Counted from the stretch's first letter, positions 50,701 to 60,179 are shown. The stretch: 64,000 nt of DNA from Warburgia ugandensis (GCA_035236585.1 CP141137.1:11610327-11674326); one strand, 5' to 3'. Notes: generated by a model not told the origin, from the sequence alone. Numbers and translations are program-made.

Positions 50701-53700
50701 TGCTTTTTACCCTTTACAATTATCTATCAATGCTTAAGGCACCACATTGAAAAAAGAGAAGAGTGTTGTTTCTCCAAGGTTGAGAAGGTTTAAGGGTTTT
50801 GAACCACAAAAGGTCTACAGAGCCAGAAGGACAAGACTAAAGGATAGAACATAAACAGTTTCATGAGGTGACTGAGTGGAAAGACCAAACTTTACCAAAA
50901 TAGGCTAGAATTAGAGTTCCTGCTATCTAATGCAAGAAATGACATCAGACGGGATTTGAGATACATTAAGTTTGTGAGCTGATTAATAAAGGACAGATCA
51001 TAACAAAAGGATAAAGGAGCAGAATTAGAAAAATCAATCATTCCATCAGAAGGTAAAGAGCAGTGATAAAGAAAACCATTAGACTGATTTGGTATGAGGA
51101 AGTAAATGGAAACCAAGGATGAAAATAATGAGGGTAATAGTCAATTCTAAAAGATGACTTAACCAACAGGGAGGATGGTATCCAAAATCAGAGGCATTCA
51201 ACTAGATGTCTAATGAAGGAAAACGAAGAATTTAATGAGTTTCAAATACACTCAACTTGGCTTCTTAGCAAGAATTAGTACCCCTTGGAAGAAGTAATCA
51301 TGGAATTAATGAGTTTCACCAACTAAAGGAAATTTTCACTCTGCCACTTTAATTCATGAAAGAGGGGCAACAGAGACAAAAGTCTAAGCCAATTAGCTTA
51401 GAATGTACAATTTCAATGAAAGGGAGGCAAAGTCTATCAATGGAATGTTCTACCCATCAAATGCCTGGAAATAAGGTATGCTGTGGTTTAAGCTTCTCCA
51501 TTCATTTCAATCAGTCCCTACTATGAGCTCAAGGGGCCTAAGGCAGGGGTCCATCTTCCCCATCTTTGTGATAGTGGGAGAGGTCCTGAGTATATTATTT
51601 TCAAATATAAGAGTTATCCAGTCTTATAAAAATCATACTGGATCTATTAACAAGCTGTAAAGGTGAAAATAAGGTGCCTTTAATTCGTCACTGTCACTGT
51701 TCCACAGTTTGCACCAATTTTAGAGGAGATTTGAAGGAAGAAGCTACATTTTGAAGTCATCTACAGCCATACTCTATCGTAACAAATATCAAACAAAGAG
51801 AAACACTGAAAGGGATCAAACAGCTAAAGTTCCTCTGGAACTTGTCATATCTTCCAGCCAAACTCGTCCAATGACAGACTTCCAAAATTTATTCACTACT
51901 ACTATTTAGACTATTACGTGCCCAAGTTTTTTGCTCTAACTACCAGATAATAATCCAATTATCCTATTAAGTCACTATTTCATAATGTTTCTATCCTCCT
52001 TACTGTCGCACATTCTAGTCAAAACCTCCATGGTCATGTTTAACAAGCTTTGTTCCAACATTTAAATTCAGATGGTAAAGTTTCCTGGAGTATACACTGT
52101 TTTCTAGTTGACCAAGTAGACCTGTGTATGCTCCATCTTCCATCTCCTACATAACTTATACCTCAGCTATTCAATAACTAGGTTCAGTAGCAAGATTGAA
52201 GATGACAGTATTACTCAGATATTGACCTATGGCCAAACTGCTAGCAATGATTATATGCATGCAATGAGCAATGACTATATGCATGCAATGAGCAATGACT
52301 TCCCTAATATGATTGTCAATATCTTCAAAAATCTTCTGAGACAGAGTTTCCCTTATCTATTCAAATCTAGGAAAGGATTTAGCAATTAAGTCAAAAGGCT
52401 AGAGGAGGAAGCAGAAACTCCTTTAAACATGTGTACTCCTTACTCTGGTTCTATAGGTCTCTACTTGTGTTACTGGTCCAAAAATAGATGCCTAAGGCAA
52501 ACAGGTTTTTGTAATACAGATATTTCAGTACATGCTACAAGAACTGGGAAATATATAACTAAAATATGTTAACTTGTTTTAACTTAAAAGATGAAACTAA
52601 TAAGTTTAAAATGTGATTCAGGCTTGCACACACAAGCTATAGTTACAAGCATTACAACTATGACAAGCAAATAGCAGCATCATCATCATCAAAGCCTTAT
52701 CCCGACTAGCGGTAGGCTACAACGAATCTTGTGCCTCCATTCACCTATATCAAGTGTCATTGTCTCATTAAGTCCAAGAGTTTTTAAATCTTTCTCACCA
52801 CTTCTAGCCACATCCTCTTGGGCCCTCCCCTTGCCCTTTTAGATCCTTCAACTTGGATAGACTAGCTACTAACCAGTGCCGTTTTCGGTCTCCATTGGAC
52901 ATGTCCAAATCATCTAAGTCTACCTCCCTCATCTTGTTACCTATTGGTGCTACTCCTAAGTTTCCTCTAGTGTTTTCATTTCTAAGTCTATCCTTTCTTA
53001 TCTGGCCACCCAACCATCCAAACAAATTCATTTCAGCTACACTTATACTATGCGCATGTTGTTCCTTATCAGACCAAAACTCTGATCCATAGAGCATGTT
53101 CGGCCTTACAGCCATCCTATAGAATTTTTCTTTCGGTTTGATCACATGAAACTTCAAAGGCACATCTCCATTTGTTCCTCCCCTGCCTGGATTCTTTGAG
53201 TAACACCCCTATCCATCTCTCCATTCTCATGAATTATCAACCCCAAATACCAAAAGTGGTCTTTTTCATGTACTTCTTGGTTATCATTCTTTACTAGTGC
53301 TTCCCTCCCACTCCTCTCCAAAATTGCATTCCACATACTATTTCTTAGTTCGGCTAATTTTAAATCTTTTAGACTCTATAGCATCCCTCCACATCTCTAG
53401 CTTTGCGTTTACAACCTCCCTTGTCTTATCAATCAAAACTATGTCATCTATAAATAACATGCAACATGGAATATGCTTATACAAGTGTCTCGTTAACTCA
53501 TCTATAACCAACATGAAGAGGTACAGACTCATTGCCAATTCTTGGTGCAATCCTATGATGATGGGAAAATCATCAGTTTCTCTGCTAGTGGTCCTAATAT
53601 TTGTTATTGCTCCCTCATACATATCCTTGATATATTCCTGTGAAACCTCTTTCTCGCCTAACACCCACCATATTAACTCTCTAGGGACCTTATCATAAGC

Positions 53701-56198
53701 TTTTTTTTAGTCAATAAGAACCATGTGGAGGTCCTTCCTCTCCCTATATTTCTCCATCATTGTCTCCTGATCAAGACCCAATTAGGGGCGGGCCACATGA
53801 ATCTTATTCCTCACATCATTGTCTAACGAGGAAAATGGCTCCCTTGGTAGAACTCTCAAGCATGAAACTAAATTGGTTTTCCAATACCCTTGTCTCATGC
53901 CATAGCCTTTTCTCAATCACTCTTTCCCAATGTTTTATGGTGTGGCTCATAAGTTTGATCCCACAATAATTAGTGCAACTTTGTATGTCTCCTTCATTCT
54001 TATAAATTGCACAATATAACTTTTCCTCTATTAATCTGGCATTTTCTTCAAGTTTAAAATCTTGTTAAATAACTTTGTCAGCTAAACTACTCCAGTAACT
54101 CCCATATATATCCAAACCTCTAATGGCATACCATTGCAACCCAAGGCCTTTCCTGGTTTCATCTTTTTCAAGGCATGTTTCACTTCATGTATCCTAATCT
54201 TATGGTCATATCTATATAGTCCAACGTTGTTTCGGTATATAGTTCTTTCAATCTCTATATTCTCAAAGCCATTGTCATTTAATAATTTTTTTAAAGCAAA
54301 TAGCATGAAAGTTAAAATAATAAAGTCTTCACGAGAGTATCCAATAGAGGTACTAAATTATGTTGTCTTGAATGTAAACACTTGGCCCCCTGCAGGTGTC
54401 TAGAGCCCGGGTTGCATAGATTAGAAGCACCTTTTCAGGTTACCAATGGAAAAACTATGGATTTTCACTGCAGCGCCATTAAAGCAAGCCTTCTTTGCCT
54501 TTCCTTCATTACAAGAGCAGCTTTCAAATATTGGCACTATAACTGCATCCCATTATCCAGTATCATAAAATATGGCTCACATATTTGATTCTAAGAACTG
54601 TAATTATCGTCAAAGGTAAACCTTCTACAACCCCTTCCAATCTAGCTTTTTCCCCTCATGCAAAGAACTTCTAGACAAAAATAACTTTTTGCACGTTAAA
54701 ATTGTATCTGCAAATTCAATAAGGATGCCACATAGTGGACACCTCAAGTAGGATTATCTAACATTAAGAGGAGAAGCAAGACTCACAAAAATGGAGAGAA
54801 TCTACCTATCAGGCAAAATGATAGTTTGGAGGGGAGAACCTCCTTGTAGGAATATAATAATCTTCACCCACAAAACCTGAGTCCTTTACTCTCATAATCC
54901 ACCATATAGCTAGAAGTACAAAATCCTCAAAGAATTCAGTTAGAAAAATTTAAGCCATAATCCATATGACTCTATCCAAACAAACTCACCTTTGCAAAAA
55001 AGAAACAATGTCTAAATCCCAAAACTAAACCATCAAAAATAGAGATCTTACAATCTCAAATTTCCCATCTCAATATCATAATTTACACAAAGTTTACCAA
55101 TACAAATCCTACACCATCTCTAAAATCTCGCCAAACGAAAAATTCTCCAACAAATGTAGGAAAAGAGAACAAAGGCACAACGATATTTCAAAGGGAGAAC
55201 CTCCTCGTAAGAATACAATAATCTTCATCCAAAAACTCTGAGTCCTTTACTCTCATAATCCATCATATAGCTGGAAGAAAATCCTCACAGAATTTAGTAA
55301 GAAAAATTGGAAGTTATAATCCGTATGACTCGATCCAAACAAACTCACCTTTGCAAAAAAGAAATAATATCTCAATCCCAAAACCAAACCATCAAAAATA
55401 GAGATCTCACAATCACAAATTTCCCATAGCAATATAATAATTTACACAAGGTCTACGAATACAAATCCTACACCATGTCTAAAATCTGGCCAAATGAAAA
55501 ATATCCAACAAATGTAGGGAAAGAGAACACAGACACATTAACAAAGAAAAACCACATACACAGTTACAAATTCAAAAACATTATAAGATGGAGATTATCA
55601 GTCAGACGTGCAGACTTACATTTACCCAAAAGTAATATATAAAAAGGACAGTAAAAAGTTTAACATTGAAAGAGAGAAACAAATTTAGAGACATTACAGC
55701 AAGTAAAATTCATGCATGCACAATCACATTTACGCGAAGAGAGAGAGAGGGAGGGAGAAACTCACACCAGGCGAGAGATCGAAACCAATCGCATTAGTCC
55801 CCACCCCAGACATGAGCATCAGAGGATGATTCCTCGAAGGCGCCTATAAAATTCATCAGAATGTTAAATTGAAACAAAACAATGCCAAAACAGACGAAAC
55901 CAAATGAACTTCAGATTACCTTGGAAGAAGGCGTATAACGCCATAGAGCAAGACTCCAATCGGTTCCAGGAACGGGAACGTAATGAAGCTCATCAGCAGT
56001 GCAGATCGAAGGTTTCTTCTCCACAGCTTCGCGTGATGAAGGAACTGCCCTCAATGGGCCGGCGCGTGTAGCATTCGATGAGAATGGCAATTGAAATGCA
56101 AAAATTCTTCGTTCTCTTCCGGTTCCTATATGAATCGGATTCAGGTAACACATGGTCGCCGCAAATTGCAGCGCCGATCGAACATCAGCTTGAAGCAT
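35665..56198 (-). CDS. Alpha/beta hydrolase (plant UCP031088-like), 638 aa, nine exons
   Basis: Exons on the minus strand, in order: 55920-56198, 55766-55843, 48339-49190, 48026-48128, 44728-44828, 44458-44632, 36006-36176, 35833-35933, 35665-35721. They sum to 1917 nt (639 codons with TAG), every junction in frame with GT-AG borders. The oxyanion region is [15 protein letters not shown]; the nucleophile elbow is GHSMGG with Ser424; the acid is probably Asp577 in [13 protein letters not shown]; the base is His612 in PHYGHYD. Between EVRGAG and the Ser lies a ~230-residue Ser/Glu-rich and helical insert in exon 3 with repeats. The Ser/Arg-rich N-terminus may be an organelle targeting peptide. 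The substrate is unknown. Introns 2, 4 and 6 are 6.6, 3.2 and 8.3 kb; 2 and 6 are filled with retroelements. A start at Met16 is possible. Confidence 0.94.
35833..35933 (-). CDS. Hydrolase exon 8 (residues 587-620), catalytic His
   Basis: Acceptor GCGCAG; encodes [17 protein letters not shown] and [16 protein letters not shown]; donor CTG|GTATGT. Confidence 0.92.
36006..36176 (-). CDS. Hydrolase exon 7 (residues 530-587), acid residue
   Basis: Encodes [20 protein letters not shown] and [20 protein letters not shown]; donor TATG|GTAAGT. It is separated from exon 6 by 8.3 kb of TE-rich intron. Confidence 0.94.
36210..36253 (-). mobile_element. RTE LINE 3' tail fragment next to exon 7
   Basis: On the minus strand: AATTGGGATAAGGCTTTG followed by a GATGATGATGATACTG tail, matching the RTE 3' end. 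It sits 33-76 bp upstream of the exon 7 acceptor, about where a branch point would lie. Confidence 0.8.
36735..39529 (+). mobile_element. RTE-clade LINE, long decayed copy 2, with target-site duplication
   Basis: Antisense to the hydrolase gene. GGACTAGTCATCCCTT (36719-36734) and GGACTGATCATCCCTT (39530-39545) flank it (14 of 16 match). The 5' end resembles the tandem 5' unit of copy 1 (GTGACGTACTGCATC). Endonuclease remnants follow, then reverse transcriptase: [15 protein letters not shown] near 38120, and [12 protein letters not shown] near 38793 retains the catalytic ADD. The 3' tail is a (GAT)n run. Frame breaks and at least two internal deletions relative to copy 1 (near 37790 and 38990) make it non-functional. 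Confidence 0.95.
40245..40335 (+). repeat. tRNA-like repeat, possible second SINE family, copy 1
   Basis: TAGCCTAGTGGCAGAAGG resembles a tRNA A box and CAGGTTTGAGGCTGC a B box ~45 bp later; then GTGTGTGTGCCCAACTTCC. Similar layout at 59912-59998 and 61295-61382. Confidence 0.55.
41000..43321 (-). pseudogene. Ty1/copia retrotransposon relic (gag, reverse transcriptase, RNase H, LTR)
   Basis: Minus strand, in element order. Gag start ([14 protein letters not shown] near 43240). Gag middle ([36 protein letters not shown], 42960-42755). A zinc-knuckle remnant (CIQCGAEG, near 42570). Reverse transcriptase ([20 protein letters not shown] and [19 protein letters not shown], 41955-41780). RNase H end (QLSDLF near 41560). 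A purine-rich tract (CTTGAAGGGGAGT, 41467-41479) precedes a probable 3' LTR (~41000-41465). Protease and integrase are not seen between gag and RT, so a large deletion occurred. No 5' LTR was found. Confidence 0.82.
43564..43746 (-). mobile_element. Au-type SINE, copy k, with exact 13-bp target-site duplication
   Basis: Minus-strand copy: GGGTCCGGGGAAGGCGCGCA, GTATGCAGCCTTACCTTAC, GACCTCCAGGTCACACGGTG and GCCAAGGCTTCCCTT. ATATTGAGAGATT flanks it exactly (43551-43563 and 43747-43759). Inserted in hydrolase intron 6 in the sense orientation of that gene. Confidence 0.95.
44458..44632 (-). CDS. Hydrolase exon 6 (residues 472-530)
   Basis: Encodes [20 protein letters not shown] to [12 protein letters not shown]; donor TTCT|GTAAGT, phase 1. 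Confidence 0.93.
44728..44828 (-). CDS. Hydrolase exon 5 (residues 438-471)
   Basis: Encodes [20 protein letters not shown] and [14 protein letters not shown]; donor CTT|GTAAGT. Confidence 0.93.
44829..48025 (-). other. Hydrolase intron 4, 3.2 kb
   Basis: AT-rich intron sequence; no transposon or gene recognised. Confidence 0.6.
48026..48128 (-). CDS. Hydrolase exon 4 (residues 404-438), nucleophile elbow
   Basis: Encodes [20 protein letters not shown] then SMGG; Ser424 is the expected nucleophile. Donor TATG|GTACGG, phase 1. Confidence 0.94.
48339..49190 (-). CDS. Hydrolase exon 3 (residues 120-403), with internal repeats
   Basis: Encodes [21 protein letters not shown], then the long insert. 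Two ~57-residue units (141-199 and 200-254) begin AGLS and share SELT and a Gly/Asp/Ala-rich stretch; a third partial unit has [13 protein letters not shown] (about 264-277). The second half is rich in Leu heptads ([33 protein letters not shown]) and is probably helical. Ends DIPAA; donor GCG|GTAAGA. Confidence 0.93.
51478..51660 (+). pseudogene. L1 LINE reverse transcriptase relic
   Basis: The frame encodes [19 protein letters not shown] then VLSILFS, matching the RT block usually written SRGLRQGDPLSPxLF-xxxEALSxxF. The usual DPLS is SIFP here. It is antisense to the hydrolase gene. Flanking sequence is closed by stops. Confidence 0.78.
52252..52298. repeat. 22-bp tandem repeat
   Basis: TATATGCATGCAATGAGCAATG occurs twice in tandem. 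Confidence 0.9.
52677..54293 (-). mobile_element. RTE LINE, 5'-truncated copy 3, with exact 12-bp target-site duplication
   Basis: AAGCAAATAGCA flanks it exactly at 52665-52676 and 54294-54305. The minus strand encodes RT parts: [15 protein letters not shown] near 54170, [11 protein letters not shown] near 53440 (the usual ADD is IDD here), and [19 protein letters not shown] near 52940; it ends with the RTE 3' region and a (GAT)n tail. It is in sense orientation inside hydrolase intron 2. It has frame breaks and a nested 48-bp RTE tail. Confidence 0.96.
53766..53813 (-). mobile_element. 48-bp RTE tail nested in RTE copy 3, with 11-bp target-site duplication
   Basis: This short insert interrupts the RT region. 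On the minus strand it reads TGAGGAATAAGATTCATGTG, then CCTAATTGGGTCTTGATCAG, which is the RTE 3' UTR end. CATCATTGTCT flanks it exactly (53755-53765 and 53814-53824). Host sequence resumes in register after removing insert and one duplicate. Confidence 0.88.
54826..55547. repeat. 361-bp tandem duplication in hydrolase intron 2
   Basis: Unit 1 from about 54826 and unit 2 from about 55187 share GGGAGAACCTCCT, GAGTCCTTTACTCTCATAAT, CAAACAAACTCACCTTTGCA, AATCCTACACCAT and CAACAAATGTAGG in the same order, with scattered substitutions and small indels. Confidence 0.93.
55766..55843 (-). CDS. Hydrolase exon 2 (residues 94-119)
   Basis: Encodes [19 protein letters not shown] and GFDLSPG (oxyanion region). 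The donor is GGT|GTGAGT; an alternative GT two bases earlier would break the frame with exon 3. Confidence 0.93.
55920..56198 (-). CDS. Hydrolase exon 1 (residues 1-93)
   Basis: Encodes the N-terminus to [11 protein letters not shown]; donor AAG|GTAATC. It includes [16 protein letters not shown], which precedes the hydrolase core. Residues 1-55 resemble a targeting peptide. Confidence 0.85.
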
Positions 56199-57683
56199 TT
56201 TTCTATATGAATCAAATGATTCTCTCTTTCTTCCTGGGTTTTTGTTATGTTTGTTTGTTTGAAGATCTTACGTTTTGGATCTTCTCCCTGTCAAAAAAAT
56301 TGAAAAAGATAAAGAAATTGGAAAGAGAGAGAAAGTGTCTGTTGAATGAAGGAGAAAGAGACAGGTTTCGCAGTTGAAGGATTTTCTTGCACAATGACGC
56401 TGGTAACGCGGAAGCAACGAGAAGTTTAAGAGGTGAATGGGCGTATTTCACGCGCGGATAATGTGAAGGTAATTTCGTTTGTCCAGTTGGACAGGGACAG
56501 TTGATGTTTTTGACGTGTTGTTGGTGATCAAAGCCGTTCATCTACTATTTCACGTTCTAGATACTACACATGTCTAAAAGCGTTCTCCCCAAGAAGATCT
56601 TCTATTGCTTTGACTGGTTGAGATGTAATTGTTGCTATTTTTGGACTTTTTGAAGGTATCTATTTTTTTCAAAGGAATTGATACATATTGGTTTTTTGGT
56701 TATTTATACGTGTTTAAATGTGGAATTTTCATTACAAAGTCATATAACTTAAATGACCAAAAAACTAAGACAAAGATAAATCAATGTTTAAGACTAGGGG
56801 AGCAAAATATGACACGACACGATAACAAGACTTGAACCCAGCACAGATTTAGGAGGTTAGGGTTGAGTCTTGTCTTGTTCCACGCCAAAAATCATGTAGT
56901 GTTCAGGTTAATCAATGTTGACCCGTCATATTGACCTATTTGACACGTGACCTATTAATTTGTCATATTGACCTATTTGACCAGTAGCCTATTAAGCAAT
57001 CGGGTTAAAAAAAATAGGACGGTTTTTCATAGTTAAGGACCTCTAGCTTTACGAATTATCAAGCTTCCCACCTTTCTTATTTTCTTTAGACTACCTCGTT
57101 AAGGACCCCACTTCCTTAAAACATTAATGGATCAAAAAGTAGCTCAAGGAGTACATGACCGTAGGTAGATGTTGTCCTTGTATAACCATCAACCAGAAAT
57201 AGTTAAGTAGGGTTTAACATCAACAAGGAATCTTGTGAGCCCAATTTGGCAATTTATCAAGGCAAGAGACATGGGTAATGACTCCAAAACCCGCTTTTAT
57301 CTCTAATGAAGCAACAATACCGCCACTAATAGGTGCTTGTGTTGTGGACCCCGAATCCCCTTTCCATGGACCTACAATATGACCTTATTTTTTGGTAGAC
57401 TAACTATCATACAAAACCTCTGATGAGTGGAGCTAAGTAGCTCATAGTAGATTCATAATTTCCTGATCAGATTGCAGAGCAGCACATCTTGAAATTCCAA
57501 AATGATGGTATATATATATATAGGAAACACTCATTTTAGGGTCCAAACCATTTATCTTGTGGGGTGTACAATAGATGGGTTATACATATACATACATACA
57601 CAAACCCACACACACACACATATATATATGATGGTCTTTAATATTTGAACATTTGTTCTTTTTCTTTTGTTGGTATTTAAGAT
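56199..57683. other. Region between the hydrolase start and the SINE downstream of the thaumatin gene
   Basis: Promoter and 5' UTR of the hydrolase (a CT-rich leader on the minus strand at 56300-56370). At 56800-57000 there are GACACGACACGATAAC, GTTAGGGTTGAG and a 37-bp-period repeat of CATATTGACCTATTTGAC, resembling the subterminal repeats of a common plant DNA transposon. AT/CA microsatellites at 57508-57630. Confidence 0.55.
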
Positions 57684-57857
57684 AAAAAGGGCAGCCCCAG
57701 TGCACGAAGCTCCCGCCTATGCAGGGTTTGGTGAAGGGGTGGACCACAAGGGCCTAAAGTACACAGCCTTACCTTGCATTTACAAGAGGCTGTTTCCACA
57801 CCTTAAACCTGTGACCTCAAGATCACACGACGACAACTTTTACCATTGCGCCAAGAT
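57684..57857 (-). mobile_element. Au-type SINE, copy l, just downstream of the thaumatin gene
   Basis: Minus-strand copy: GGGCAGCCCCAGTGCACGAAG, GGTGGACCACAAGGGC, ACAGCCTTACCTTGC, GACCTCAAGATCACACGACG and GCGCCAAG. The first base past the SINE is about 100 bp from the thaumatin stop codon, so it may lie in the 3' UTR or terminator region. Confidence 0.93.
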
Positions 57858-57960
57858 CAAATAAATATATATGAAGGAAAGCACTCAGAAACTCTTAACC
57901 TAGGCAACCATGCGTCAACAAGAAGCGCCTCATTTGGCCAAAAACATGTTTATGCTGTAT

Positions 57961-58640
57961 TTAGGGGCAAAATGTCACAGCATAGTTAGCCCCACTATTG
58001 CATGTAAAAGTACTTGAAGCATCATCGTATGCATAGCTATAAGCCAGAGGACAAGCATTCTTGAAGATCTTCGAGTAATTGGTGGGCTTGCAAGTGGCAG
58101 GACTACCATAAGCCCCTCTACAGCAGTATTCATCTTTGTTAAATGCCTCACAGGCACTTTTACACGCTATGGTGGTTCCATCAGAAGCTGTCACCCTTAA
58201 CTCGGATGGGCAAATGGCATTTACATCAGCAGGACATCCACTGGTGGTGCAATTGCCTGTCCCACCTTGTGGCGACACAGAAAATGGCAAATTGTAACCA
58301 TCTACGAGGCTTGTGTCATAGAAATCTTGCTTACCATCTTTTCCAAGAGTGAATTCTATTAGGGTAGCTGGGGGTGCAGCCCCAGCACCATTGCATTGCA
58401 CAGTGCCACTTCCACAGTCCCCAGTGGCACAAGTGAATTTTCCAGCTGAGTCTGTAGTGCAACGGGTTCGGCCCCAAAAGCGGCCAGACCATCCAGCACC
58501 AGCATCCAAGGAGAGTGATGCGCCTGGATCAAGCTGGAATCCTGTTTGTGCTAAGGGTGGCGAGCCTGAGCCCGATAATGTGCCTGCCCATACAGTATAG
58601 GAGCACTTGTTTGTGAATGTGAAGGTCGCAGAATGAGCAC
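57961..58640 (-). CDS. Thaumatin-like gene exon 2 (mature protein)
   Basis: Encodes residues 18-243, including the whole thaumatin domain. Confidence 0.97.
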
Positions 58641-59412
58641 CTGATGTTATACAAAAGAGAAAAGTTTGTGAGTATTTGTAATCAGTCCACTGATATGTAT
58701 AAGGTTTACTGGAAATATCTAAGTAAAAATGGAAAATGGAGATTGTTCATGACATAAGAACCTAATTATCCCAATTAGGGATCAGCCACATGAATTTTGT
58801 TCCTCCATTCCCCTCTATCTCGTGCTGATATGCATACACTCTAAAACTCGTTGGATCTTATCAATCATCACACAGTTCCACATACTTCAAAAGGGGAAAT
58901 GTGTGATGATTTATATACAAGTCTTTTGCACATGGACCCAAAGCATGTGTAACCTGTTTAACGCATAAATAAACAAGACTTTAAGCCCCATCCAAACAAA
59001 TCATCAGTTTATCATACTAATATACAAACAAGATTTAGTGGATGAAGACATTAGGCTAATCCATTCAAGGAATGTATCCGGCAACTTGACAAACTTTGAG
59101 TCGTTAAATCAGCGAACCCCATCACATCCACAAGAGCATTTGTGGCCCAAAAAGTGGCTAGGAAAAAAGTGCCAACAATCTACACAGACTGGCAGAGATC
59201 AGATAATCCTTATCTTCCAACAGTTGAGCCCTTGGTGTCAGGTCAAGGTGATAATATTAATTATATGAGCTCCATTTATGAGCCCCATTGGATCAACAAT
59301 AACTATAACATGGAGAAAGAGAATCACAAAAGTGGGACCAAAAAGAAAAAGCAGCATTACCTGCAACTAAGCAAGCCAAAATAACGCTGAGAAAAAACGC
59401 TCCGTTTGTCAT
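57961..59412 (-). CDS. Thaumatin-like protein (PR-5 family), 243 aa, two exons
   Basis: Exon 1 is 59361-59412 (52 nt, phase 1, donor GCAG|GTAATG); exon 2 is 57961-58640 (acceptor ACATCAG), ending FCP-TAA. The first ~21 residues form a secretion signal (MTNGAFFLSVILACLVAG). The mature part starts about ATFTFTNKC. The thaumatin signature GKFTCATGDCGSGTVQC spans residues 84-100. All 16 cysteines of the large TLP type are present (eight disulfides expected). Acid-cleft residues Glu113, Asp126 and Asp131 are kept, so beta-glucan binding or hydrolysis is possible; the exact role (defence, cell wall or sweet-type) cannot be told. The only intron interrupts the signal peptide. Confidence 0.97.
58641..59360 (-). 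other. Thaumatin-like gene intron, 720 bp
   Basis: GT-AG intron. It holds a short RTE 3' piece (58766-58824). The open frames at 59038-59384 on the plus strand have no domain. Confidence 0.85.
58766..58824 (-). mobile_element. Short RTE LINE 3' fragment in the thaumatin intron
   Basis: ATCCCAATTAGGGATCAGCC, CACATGAATTTTGTTCCTCC and CATTCCCCTCTAT match the RTE 3' end found at 21960-22010. No target-site duplication is apparent. Confidence 0.8.
59361..59412 (-). CDS. Thaumatin-like gene exon 1 (signal peptide)
   Basis: Encodes MTNGAFFLSVILACLVA plus the first base of Gly18. Confidence 0.92.
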
Positions 59413-59488
59413 GGCAAGCAAAGGCTTTGACTCTTGGAATATTGCGTATTTTAGATGGTGACCACCTATGGTATTGTCCCAATGGGGA

Positions 59489-59496
59489 TTTTATAA
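59489..59496 (-). promoter_or_regulatory. TATA box of the thaumatin-like gene
   Basis: TTATAAAA on the minus strand, about 77 bp upstream of the ATG. This spacing fits a short 5' UTR. Inferred. Confidence 0.65.
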
Positions 59497-59911
59497 GGAA
59501 AAAAGGAGCTTATTATAGTAAGTGATTCTTTTTTAGAGAAGAGGATAGAGATGACTCCATGAACTTGTTATTTTTGTTGAGGAAGATTCATCACAGATAA
59601 AACAAGTTATCAAAAATTTATTGGCTTAGTCGAAGAAGGAAATATTCTGACAAATATAATTAATGACTGTTAGGATCTTTCCCAATAACTCCTTTCCAAG
59701 GCAACTTGTGATTCGGCCCAAGTATGGGGTGTGAACTGTCATCTTGTAGAGCTGTCTTTTTCACCTTGCCTGCCATGAGTATGGAGGGGGCATCATTGCT
59801 AAAGTCTCATAATAATTCAAATTCCTTCGAAAAAGTTCCCACTTTTTTTTATGTCTTCATTTAATCCCAAAAAAAAAAGACTAGAACAATGAGTTGTAGT
59901 TGGGGAAGAGG
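59497..59911. other. Upstream region of the thaumatin-like gene
   Basis: No gene seen; probably holds the distal promoter. Confidence 0.4.
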
Positions 59912-59998
59912 TCCTTCTAGCGTAATTGCCCAAGAAGGAGCTTTTTATAGAGGTCACTGATTCAAGGTTGCCTGAGGGTGTCTCTGTCCAACGTATGA
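59912..59998 (+). repeat. tRNA-like repeat, possible second SINE family, copy 2
   Basis: TAGCGTAATTGCCCAAG then GTCACTGATTCAAGGTTGCC and GGGTGTCTCTGTCCAACGT. The spacing matches the copies at 40245 and 61295. Confidence 0.5.
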
Positions 59999-60179
59999 AA
60001 ATCTTAGTGTACTCGCCACCTGTCTAGCATGCTAGGTACTTGTTGCTTAAGCTCAAGACTTAACTAAGCGTAAGATTCATGAACAACTTGTCAAGTTCTT
60101 AAATGTTATTTGTAAATATAGTTACAATTAGAGTTAAAAGGTTAGATCCTAATCATATTTTATTTTTTCCTTCTTTTTT

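Larger units (their letters stand above)
49191..55765 (-). other. Hydrolase intron 2, 6.6 kb
   Basis: Holds an L1 relic (51478-51660), RTE copy 3 (52677-54293) and a 361-bp tandem duplication (54826-55547), plus a 22-bp tandem repeat near 52252-52298. The rest (49200-51470, 51661-52660) has no recognised feature. Confidence 0.85.

Noticed and set aside
55766-55768. Hydrolase exon 2 donor at CCTG|GTGTGA
   Set aside because: It would leave phase 1, which breaks the frame with exon 3; GGT|GTGAGT keeps frame and is a better donor.
57975-58600. Other frames overlapping the thaumatin gene
   Set aside because: Shadows in other frames; the spliced minus-strand frame holds all 16 cysteines and the family signature.
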